Origin: Rhea pennata
Taxonomy: Eukaryota > Chordata > Aves > Rheiformes > Rheidae
DNA: 64,000 bases
Assembly (NCBI RefSeq): GCF_028389875.1
Contig: NC_084674.1
Span: 11,255,501-11,319,500 of the forward strand
Reading direction: 5' to 3'
The stretch's first letter is position 1, and each line of letters starts with the position of its first letter. The position numbers were made by a program, and so were the translations under genes. Below are positions 54,001 through 64,000 of the stretch, one piece after another. The notes under the pieces are model-generated. The model made no database searches. It saw only the letters and a program-made list of their open reading frames with translations, and was not told the origin of the DNA.

Positions 54001-57000
54001 TTTCTGTGATCAAGTCAAGAACAGGAGCGGTGCATAGCAGTAGTGTTTATAACGTGCCTGGTACGCATACGGTTCTCCAGTCCTTTGCTGCTTGGGTCAG
54101 AAGATGCGGTGCCAGAGTGCTGCTGTGCTAGCTTATTTCGGTTTGTAAACTGCAAGGTGGGTACAGGAGACAAATCTGCAAACAACTTGTTAATGTGAGA
54201 TTGAAATTAAATTTTAAGCAGCTTCATGCTGTTCTAGGAGAACCTGCATTTTATGTATGGTTTTATAATGGACTTGAAATTGTGTGATGTATAAACAGCG
54301 TCGTCTTCTCTCCTCTCTTTGCATGTGTTGCTACATAAAAGCCACTCCCTCTCTTGTATTTGTGTATACCTTGTTCTTTCTCTCAGAAATACAGCTAAAA
54401 AGTAAGAATTCCCTAAAAGCATGCAACAGCTTGGATCTGAAATAGGCTTAATGCTATTATATGTCAGAGTCTGTAGGAGAGACATGTTAATATAACTGGA
54501 ATTTACTTAGAAAACTGTTACTGATAGCCATTTTCATATATGCATTTTAGCAAGCCATAATGAAAACAGGCATAATGACCCTTCCTCCTTAGGGGAGTAT
54601 GTGTGCATGTTCTTAACCCTTACTAGCATAAGAAAGATTTGAGTACTAGTGAAAGACAAGCATATTTCTCAATGTTTTCCTGTAGGAAGAGGTATAAATG
54701 TTTTCTGAGCTAGAGATGTAAGAAGCAAGGAAGTTGCAAAGAAAACTATTTGGCTTATCAGTTAAATGGCAGTGGTGAGGGGAGGGGGATAGGGGAATAG
54801 GTGCACTGCATTGTGAATATTTTGTTGTTTGTAGGTTCTGTGTAGCTGGAATAAAAGGCAAGCCTGCCCTTTAAGGAACTGCTCAGCTCCTTGAGATCTA
54901 CCCATTCATCTGTCTACCCTTCTTCTCTCACCATCTGTTTCTTTTGCTGTGGACATGTGAACTTGCTCCATCCCTGCAGCAAATTGCAGCCTGGCTGGTT
55001 CACAGTCAGGCTTTCACGTGAAGTGGAGGTTTCCTGTCTTTGCAAGCTCAGATGGAGTTGCCTCTACGCTGAGGTGTAGCCCTGTAAAGAAGCTGGGTTT
55101 TTCTATTCCAGCTGCGTATCTGCAAGCCCCTTGAAGACACTGTGAACCTGCAGTTCTTTCTCTTGGGCTGGGATGCCAGGCTGGAGGAGGAGCCTTGCTC
55201 TTTGTCTGCAGCGAATGCAGGACGGAGGTAAGGCGAGAGGGGAATACTACAGCAAAGGGGGAGACTATAATCTAGAGGTGCTGTGGGAAGACTGGAGGCT
55301 CGATGTTCCTTTTGCTGTCTCCTCTTGACACTGCTGAAGCCCTAGTGTCTGTCCAGAAACATGTGGCTGTTGGTTATTGAATAGAACAACCACAACATAG
55401 CTTCCCCTTAGGACGCGTATGTTCTCCTTGGAATTGGTTACTCTTCCAGATCTCCTCAGTGAGGATGCTGTTAGTGAATTCATGCCTGTTCTGCTTAAAG
55501 TGCTGTCTTTAATCTGAACCGGGCCTAGCAGATAGAGCTTTTGCAGTGGTAAAGTTGTATGCGTCTGGTAAAAGGCAGCTATCAGACATAATGGCTGGGA
55601 ACTTTAAAGCTCGCATACCTACTTCATGCTCCCGTTTTCTTTCTCTTGAAGAAATCACTGAGCTATTGATTGTGTCAAGAAGATAGACACGTGCTCACTG
55701 CAGATGTAACTTTCCAAAGAAGCTGCTTTCTAACTCCGAGTTTAAGCCTGTTATTTATGTTCACTCAGTGTCAGGGTGGTGGTGTGAGCTGTGGTTATAT
55801 CACCTCCACTGCCTGCGAAATGATTCTGTTTATATCCCACTGTTTGAGCTGAATTATTTTAAACCATCACACTCGTGGCAGCATATTCAGGTTTCCTGAC
55901 GTAGTGGAGGAATCTGGGTCCTCTAACACATTATTAAGCTACTTCAGGGGAGGAGGGATAATTTGCATTTACTAGTCCTAGTGCAATATCACTGAAATGC
56001 TGTTGGTGTTTTTTAAATGTATCTTGAATTCATGCTGCTGTCATTAAAATATGATCTGACTGGGATTTCAGTTCAGTGCAAAGCTGCATGTCTTTCTTCC
56101 TGGGAACCATGGAAAACTAGCCTGGGGTTTCTAATTTGTCTTCTCAGGCTAGAAATGCCAAAACATGTGTCAACATTAAAAAAAAAAAAAGTATATAAAA
56201 AAGATCTTTATCCTGTTAGCTATCAGCAATACTTGAATTGCACATTAAGACACAGATGTGGAGACATAACCCTTTCTGGTTGCGGAGGGTCTAATTCTTG
56301 GCACTGAGCACAAGCTAGGCTGGCATAATTAAGTGACTGCAGCTCCACGTATTATGTGATTTCTCATACAGATGAATGATGAAAGCTGCATACTTGGGCA
56401 TGACATTTCTCTGGCATATGATCATTTTTACCTTGATGCACTGGAGAGATTTAAATCAGCATAATTCATTGTGGAGGTTCTCTGGCATATGGTCATTGGT
56501 TACCTAGCAGTCATCCACCATATGTCTGCGTAGAAGACTAAGCGGTAGCTATGATTAATTAAATAGAGAAAAATCCCTTGTGCTATTATCTTGTAAATAT
56601 CCCTTCTCTGATACTCTGGTGGTGAAAAGCTGCTCTCAGGTGCATTTTAAACGGTGGGACTTCTTTCTACTGTGGCTCAAAACCTTGATCTAGTTTGGGC
56701 TTCCGTCTTTGCTGCAGGTAGATCTCTAGTTACTGAAAGTAAAGTCCTCTTTCATCATCTGTCATCCCCTGAGTTGCCCAGACCCAAAGCATGAAGCGGA
56801 GGAACTGTGTTGCTGAGACGACTGTTTTTCTGGACGGTGTAGTTGAGCATCCTGCACGTTGGAGGAGACGCACGGCTCAAAGGGCTGTACAGCAAAACCT
56901 TCCCCAGGCAGAGAGAGATCCGCAGGGCTACAGAAGAAACAGCTTCCCAGGGGCATTGGTTCATTCCGAGCTTCCCTCTGCAGCAATGTCCTGGAGGTTA

Positions 57001-60000
57001 ATCGTTCGTGCTAGTAACTGGAGCTCTCTCAACGCGGTAGATGGCAGTAAAAGACTGTGATTACAACCGCAGAGTTTGTACCTCAGTGGTACTGTGAGCA
57101 CTTGGCAGAAGTTACTGCACATCGGTGAGTGTCTCTGCCCTGCAGTTCCTTGTCATCGCTCCAACATTTGAGGAGTGACTAGGTTTCCTCCCTGCTTCCT
57201 CCACAGTGTCATACATATGTGTAAAGTTACTTGAAGTAGGCCAAGTGGAAACCCCAGAATTGTGAGAAGAGCCGGCCTTCAGCTTCAGGCTGCTCGTTCG
57301 ACTTCTGCAGCGGTTAGCAGGGCTAAAAGGTTACAAATTCTACATTAGCTGGCTCTGGGAAATGAAATTTAGACAAGTGCTTGTATCTTAACTAGCATGG
57401 GTGTAACAGCTGTCACCCTTTCAAACTCAAGGCTGATGATAACCTTGCTAGGGATAAGACTAAAGAATAAATAAGAAGGGAATCCTCCAAGAGGATCGTT
57501 ACCTTTGCAGGGTTGTCAAGACATGTCTGAAGGAAATCTGCCCTTCAGCTTGTGTGATCTCCAGCCTGTTGTTGAACAGGGCTCCAGCATCGAGGAGAGG
57601 CCTCCTGATACAAACTTTACTTAAAATAGAAGCCCAGAAAACATCAAAGTGTTGCTATATGTATCACAAAAGAAAACTTAGAGTGTGATTATAGATATTG
57701 TTCTAGAAATGACTGAGAGCAGAAATGGACCGAGTCTGTGCCCACAGAGAGCTTGCAAGTGTGTGTGGCACTGCTGCCATTAGTCAAATATAGACACGCA
57801 GAATGAGAGAACTAGAATAATATTTCAGAATGAGTAACTACATCAGGCAAAAGTCCAATGATTGCTTTATTAAAGCCTTGATGAGTGCCAGACAACTCCT
57901 CAGCTATGCCGAGGAGCCACGCAGAATGTAAATTCCAGTGTTTTATACAACACTGGAGGAGAGAGCCTACAATGCACAGAAGTGAAGGGGGGCTTATTTT
58001 CTGACTTTTGTCCACAGTAGTTGTTTCCTTGCCAGCTAGTCTGGCAGAGATCAGAACATGTAAATGGACATTCTTGTCCTTTTTTTCCACCCCTATTTGC
58101 TCTGAATATACACAGAAAGGTAACATTTCTATTAAGATTAACAATCACTCTCTTGACATGATTTGCAACTGTCTTGCCTCCTTCCCTGTTTTAAATGGAC
58201 AGTAGTCATTACTGCATTACTGCCACCTGAAGTCGGGTCAGAACTGAAAAGGATGAGGAAGCAAGATAGTAATATGATTTTAAAGATACATTGACAAAGC
58301 TGTAGAACTGCTTTTTGAGCCCTGTTCTCTATTCTAACTGCTTCTGGTCAGTGACCAGTAAAAAAGAAAACATTGAGTCTTACCTGGTGGCAATACTGAA
58401 AGCTGTCTTCATGAGATGTAAAGGCTGATGTTCCTTCCTGTAAGATGCATGGTGATTCCCTGCTTGTTATCAAGTGCAGTAGGTTGGAGTGGATTTTGGT
58501 GGGGTAGTTGAGTATTTAATGCCAACTCTGATTCAGTGAAAGCTTAGGAAGGAGCTTGAGACTGTCTGTAGCATGAATGAAAGAGTGAGTCCTGAACCAT
58601 CTGCCATTGATGCACAACTTAAGCTCGCGTCACAAGCTCATTCGGCTCGTGTGGTCTGGACAGAGCAGGGTCAGCAGGACCAAACAAGTCACACAGTCCA
58701 GTCTGCCAGCTGCTACCCTGAGCCTGGCTGTTCCTGAGCACCTGGGACAGATGCTCTCCTGTGCTCCCTTCCCTTCCCCAAGTGGCTGTAAATTGAGTTC
58801 TAAGCGTGGGAGATCCTGTTGTTAATAGATGGCGTAAAAGGACTTCTGGTACATATTTCTTCCATGGATGCTAAGACATTAAGCTATACCTAGGAGAAAT
58901 GGCAAATCCCAGATAAGCAACTTTTTTTCTTTTCTCTTTTCTTTTTCTTTCTTTCTTTTTAAACAAAGATGCAATTTATCTTTGTAGGGACAGCTTGCAC
59001 ACACTTCCCCATGCAGAAGCATTTATCAGTCAGGAAATCAAAGCAAAATATAGAGCAGATACTACTTGAAAACTCTCCTAGGCAGAGATCCTGGGTACCT
59101 TGGTGGCAGAGAGCTGACTATCCCATGCTTGCTAACTCTTTCTCACTTGTGTTTTGTAAAACTTCCCTGAAGCACCTCTGCAGTGAGGAGCAAAGATGAA
59201 GCCTTATGTAGCTAGAGGCAAATTATGATCTTCCTGCTAAGTGAATTTCTGGAATGAAAACCTTTTTACAGCTATGGGATGGTATGGAGATCTTTACGAT
59301 GGGTAAATAGCGATAAGCACCAGTCTTGCTTGTAAGAGGATTATGCAGCTCTATGAAGGCGAACTCTTGGTCACGGTGCAAATCGGTGCTATTTTATTTA
59401 TGATGCTGTGTGTGTGCAGCGTTGAATGAGCATGTGGATGTGTGTCTAGGGGGGAAGGAAGGTGTGTGAGGGAGAAAATAAGAGCAAAAGAGGGAGGGAG
59501 AGAGTCCTAAAGGCAGTTCTAAAAGGGAAAGAATAGGTTTCTAGCAACTGTATCTTCAGCCACAAGTTTGAAAAGCAGCTCTTATACCACTGGCGGTGAG
59601 TGAGTTCAGGCTTATTTCTAAATAACTGTCCAGATCACACAGAATCCTCACTATAAGCTGGACAAAGCTGTAAGCTGGTCATCCCGAGGAGCCTCTCAAA
59701 GAGGATGGGGACGACCTGGCTCTTTTCTCTTATGCTGTACAATTGTAAGGAAATATTAATAATATTAAGCAACTCTATCAGCTGCTAGCCCTTCAGGCTC
59801 AATGCTGACTGCTTGGAATTGGACGCTACACAGGATAACATGCTAACATATGCAGTCCCCTCAGTGTATTGAGTTTCTGAAACCTGCCTCAGCAGCTCAG
59901 AAATCAATACACAGCAGTTGCAATGGAGCTTTGTGCACTGCACAATCATAAACACTGCTGGTAGCAGGGGAAACGGCACAGAGCTCTGCATCTCACTTAA

Positions 60001-62550
60001 GTGCTGATATTTTTGAGTGAGCACAGAGGAAGATATAAATCTCCTCTGGCTTCAACTTGCTCCCCTGTGTAGTCCTCCTGGCACCAGGCTGTGTGTCAGT
60101 GGGGCATCTGGAAGTAAATATGGAGAGCTTCTGTATTGCAGGCATTGTCAGTCAGCAATGAGACATTTGGTTGGGGACAGCCTGGAGAGATTTATCTGTT
60201 AGGTTTCTGCTCCTGGAGGTGCAGTGTGAGTGAGTGATGAAGCAGCGGCTGGACGCTGTTGTGGCCAACAAAGACAGCAGAGCACGAAAAATTAAAAACC
60301 AAGCTAAAAAAAGCATCATCAAAGGAAAGCAAAGCCAAAGTTTTAGCATTAACATCAGCCCTGGCAACCAAGTCAGCAAGGATAAGCCCTGCACCCAAGA
60401 GCAAAGATCCACTGACAGTAGTGATTCAGGAGAAGAGTCTAAGCACAGAAATCTCATACCACTCAGTTTGCTGGCTGAGAGGCAGCCTCACTGCTTCAGT
60501 GCTCAGAGCCTTGGTACATGCTTATTTTGCAGGGTGCTCACAGAACAAAGGTGACTTTGGAAGGAGGTGAGGGACTGGTCTGAGTCACTTTGGACTTATG
60601 CCATAATTTCCAAGGAAGGAGGTGAGAAACCAGCTTTGGAACTGATCTCCAAGTGTGCCTTTGGGCCAGAAACAAGAAGCACTCATGCTCCCTTCCAGCA
60701 GGAACAGAGCATAGTGGTGACCATGCCCTCATGGTGCCTGCAAACACAGCGTAAGCTTTTGTCAGTGAAATCCAAGGACGTCCTCCCTTTGTGCCTCTGG
60801 AAGACATTCAGCCTTTTAGAGGGGTAAATATCACCCAGAAAAGGCAGAATGACAGATTGTTCCAGCCTTCAAAATCTAGCCGGACATAAACATTGCTGCG
60901 GGAGCCTGAAGGAATGTGTGTCTTGAAGTTCCTAACAAGAAACAGACACCACACTGAGTAAACTGTTTGCTCTGCCTGTTTTGAAGGCAAAACAGAACCA
61001 GATGGGATTAACAGGTAAACTTGCAATTGATCAGCCTCTGTCGGTGGTAGCAAAATGAAAATAATCCACTTTAAAACTGTCTTTAACCTTGTAGCATGAC
61101 AGGATTATTTTTAAGTTCCATGATCTCAGTACAGATCACCGCTGTCTCTCGGCTACAGGACGCAGCTCCATATAGGTGAGAGTTGTAGCAGACATCAGTG
61201 AAATAACCCATCCTGATGCTGTGATAGATATTAATCCCCTTATATCCCCCAGCCTATTTCATGTGCCTGGGAGGTGAAAATGGAGACGGGCTTTTCAGTA
61301 GAGCTGCTGTGTGCTATTCGTCCCTTACAACGGAGTGGAAGTAGGCTGCCCATGATGGCCTGCTTGCTCCAGACACAGCTGGGTAGGGGAACAGGCCATC
61401 CTACCTATCACTATAAAGATACAGGGTGCATTGCTTCAAAACTCAAAGTAGCCCAACCTTGAAAAGACTAGATTGAGAAAGAAATTTTAAGTCCAGAAGG
61501 GGGAAAGACCATGGAGAAGATTAGTCTAGATACCTGAACAGATGTTTATTTTGTGCAGGAGTACATAAGATCGAGCTAGAAGTTAATTTGACCTAACTAT
61601 TGAATGCTGCCAGGCAATAGCAGTGGGTCATTAACTGAGGCACAGCCCACGGCTTGCACGGGTGGGTCTGTAACAGCCTAATCCACATCTGCATCCAGTG
61701 TCCTTTCTGTTTCCCCAGGGGGTTTCTTGATGCCTCTGCATTAGTGTGAAACAGTGTGGCCTTAGGGGATGTCTCTCACTATGCTATGTCATTAAACAAG
61801 CTGCTGGGAATGAAAGGAGGAAAGAAAGGCTAAATCAAGGGTCTCCCAAGTGCCTTATCCTCACTGACTCCACGTGACAAAAGAGGACTCTAACTCACTT
61901 GATTTGGAGCTGAAAGCGAAGAGTGTTTCATTTCACTCCCTTTTCTGGTTGTAGAGAGTCAGTGCTTTCGCATTGTGGGCTGGTGAAACAAGGACCTTCA
62001 AGGTGAGGGAGCATGTGACAGGAGTATTTGACAGAGAAGGTGTTTTCCTTGATCTCTATGCCCCCAGATGAGATGGAAGCTAAAAGGCCTGGATATTTTC
62101 CCTTAACCCTCAAAAGAAAGTGTGTTTTGTATGAAGAACCCCTTGTATTTGTGTGTAGGACAAATCCACCAACTTGTGAGTCCTTCAGTAATATGGGGCT
62201 GAGCACTTGTGAGTCTGCTCTAACCATACACTTGATGCCACTGCCTGCTAACCACCCAGTGCAAACAGCATGCGAGAGTGGTGGAAGACCCATCTGATTT
62301 CCAAAGACTGTTTTGCACACTTGCTAATGGACCGGAACCTTTGCTCAGCAGCCAGCTCCTGAGACTGGAAAACTCATTGCATTCACCATTTCTTCCTACA
62401 GCTATAATCATATCTAAAGCACAAGGCATATGAATACTTGATGGGAGGATGAAAAAAAGACAGAGCCAGGCTTTTCCCAGTGTTATCCGGTGACAGGATG
62501 AGAGGCAACAGGCACAAATTAAAATACATGCAATTCCATCTGAATGACTG
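51040..62550. other. Non-coding stretch upstream of CCDC174
   Basis: About 11.5 kb without a recognisable exon on either strand. It is somewhat richer in GC than the 28-38 kb stretch and carries open frames up to about 110 codons, none of which matches a family I know. A pyrimidine-rich tract lies at 58920-58962. By human gene order this would be the intergenic side facing GRIP2. Confidence 0.55.
58920..58962. repeat. Pyrimidine-rich CTTT low-complexity tract
   Basis: About 40 bp of T with scattered C, partly CTTT units. Simple repeat. Confidence 0.8.
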
Positions 62551-62570
62551 TTTTTTTTTTTTTTTTTTTT
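62551..62570. repeat. Poly-T run next to a CR1 fragment
   Basis: Twenty consecutive T immediately before the CR1 fragment at 62576. Confidence 0.9.
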
Positions 62571-62575
62571 AACTC

Positions 62576-62757
62576 CGAGAGTAGTTGAGTGCTGGAACAG
62601 CTTGCCCAGAGAGGTTGTGGAGTCTCTATCCTTGGAGATATTCAGATCCTGACTGGACATGGTCCTGGGCAAGATGCTCTTTATCTGACCCTGCTTGAGC
62701 AGAGGAGTTGGACCAGATGATCTCCAGAGGTCTCTGGCAAACCGAACTCTTCTGTGA
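62576..62757 (+). mobile_element. CR1 LINE 3' end
   Basis: The plus strand follows the CR1 3' region: 'gctggaacagcttgcccaga', 'gaggttgtggagtctctatc', 'ggagatattcagatcctgac', 'gctcttta...gaccctgcttgagc', 'agttggaccagatgatctcc' and 'agaggtctctgg', ending in TTCTGTGA. It is a typical 5'-truncated copy of about 180 bp, moderately diverged. Orientation is plus. Confidence 0.9.
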
Positions 62758-63592
62758 AGTTGCCCTGTCCCAAGGCATGTTGCTTAAGAGGAGTCTCTTC
62801 CTCCCAAGCATGTCCTGACAGCAGACTCCGCAGGATGGCACAGCTGCTGGGAGGTGTGGCAACAAACCAGCAGCACCTCTTGCAGTTGTAGCAGTATCCA
62901 TGTCATTGTGGTGCCCAAGATCCTGTAGCCAGGCATTTCAGTCATGCAGGCGGATTACAGGCATAGTGCAAGGACATGGATATTCACTTCTGAGGTTTCC
63001 TGTGTTTTTTTTCTGCTTGAAATATCTCTGTGACTACTGCCGACTCTTGTAGAGAAAGGATCTCCCCTCCAAATACATATCATAGCATCTGTTTGATATC
63101 GACTCTGCTTATGAATTCAGCACCAGTATTTTTAGCTGTGCTTTGTTTTCTCCAGCACAATTTCCCATGTGAGCACTGATGCTAAGCTAACATGGAGTGC
63201 TCTTGAGAATCCCACCCTGCTAGCTATGGTTCTTTTTACAATAATGTATGCATCAATTGTTAAAAGCCCTGGGCTACGTTTTCAACTAGTAATGTGCTTG
63301 CTATTATCTATGTTTAATCATTTCTGTGGCACTAATGTGCTTTAAAAGTTGTATTGTTGTAGCCATGATGGTCTGAAGAGATAATGAAAAGAATACTTTC
63401 ATGAGATCAGCCAGTGTAGATGACAGAAACAGATGAGCTTTTAAGCACGAAAGTGTAGATTTGACCTTATGTTTAAAAGCTCCTTCATATGTCATGTTTT
63501 CCTCAGACTCTCATTTCTTTACCTGAGAGTGCTAGATCAATAATGATCACTTTTCTGAGAATCATTTCCTAATAGCACAGAACCTGAATATC

Positions 63593-63692
63593 ATCAAGTG
63601 ATTATAAATTACAGTTGAGGAAACTAAGGCATGGAAAGGGTGGGTAGATTTGCCCGTGTAGGAGGTTGAGTCAGTAATATAACTCAACAGCA
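63593..63692 (-). mobile_element. MIR-like SINE remnant
   Basis: Plus-strand 'ttacagttgaggaaactaag', 'gcatggaaagggtgggtaga', 'tttgcccgtgtaggagg' is the reverse complement of a MIR element ('acagatgaggaaactgaggc', 'acttgcccaaggtcac'). The alignment is clear in the first 30 bases and weaker afterwards. Confidence 0.6.
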
Positions 63693-64000
63693 CTTCCCTG
63701 TGTGCTGTGCTTTAACTATTGAACATCATTATATATGTTGGCTTCAGATTACTCCTTCTCTGTAAACTTTTGAGTTATTTTGTCAGTTAGAATATTCAGT
63801 GCATGTACAAACTTCCTGTAAGTTAGTGTGACGTGCCCTGATCAAATTCAGCTATGGAATTCTGCGTTGTTGCTAGTCCCAAAGGTATCATGTACATTTA
63901 CAATCAAATTGCAGAGGACTGTGTTTTTCCTTGAGGAATAAGCTGCAGAAAGCTGTCGTGTTTAATTTAAAGATAGGAGCTCTTTAGGAAGTTCTAGCTT

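Overview
This is a vertebrate nuclear window, most likely from a bird. It has intron-bearing genes with GT-AG junctions, CpG-island promoters and CR1 LINE fragments. It also has two copies of a composite SINE whose tRNA-Ile-like head is fused to a CR1-type 3' tail. I know that design from passerine birds (TguSINE1), so a passerine is the best guess, but this is inference from repeats alone.

Three protein-coding genes can be read exon by exon. CCDC51 (minus, coding 19457 to 16703, 419 aa) encodes a mitochondrial inner-membrane coiled-coil protein, the MITOK channel subunit. TMA7 (plus, coding 20777 to 26637, 64 aa) encodes a small basic translation-machinery-associated protein. These two are divergent and share one CpG-island promoter at about 20.54-21.17 kb. 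CCDC174 (minus, coding 50456 to 38259, 11 coding exons, about 617 aa) encodes a coiled-coil nuclear protein; its CpG-island promoter lies at about 50.1-51.03 kb. Its last exon carries an expanded 14-residue tandem repeat that accounts for the bird protein being about 150 residues longer than the human one.

Region by region: 1-7.5 kb has no exon I can prove and is probably the first intron of a minus-strand gene whose CpG-island promoter is at 7.56-8.96 kb (PLXNB1 is a candidate from human gene order only). 9-16 kb is non-coding, with one old LINE relic and a 164-nt AAAAG microsatellite just past CCDC51. 16.6-26.8 kb holds CCDC51 and TMA7; TMA7 intron 3 contains a decayed LINE whose reverse-transcriptase remains are still legible on the minus strand. 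26.86-27.53 kb is an orphan CpG island with a three-copy tandem repeat, each copy carrying an NRF1-type palindrome. 27.6-38.1 kb is non-coding, with MIR-like remnants and a composite SINE. 38.1-50.5 kb is CCDC174. 51-64 kb is non-coding, with a CR1 3' end near 62.6 kb and a MIR-like remnant near 63.6 kb.

The genes do not form a pathway. Their order is informative: the human counterparts of CCDC51/TMA7 (3p21.31) and CCDC174 (3p25.1) are far apart on chromosome 3, but here they are 11.5 kb apart, so a rearrangement junction is expected between 26.8 and 38.1 kb. I found no novel multi-gene system. The strongest unusual signals are the CCDC174 repeat expansion, the NRF1-motif array, the tandem ETS sites in the shared promoter, and the SINE inside the CCDC174 CpG island.
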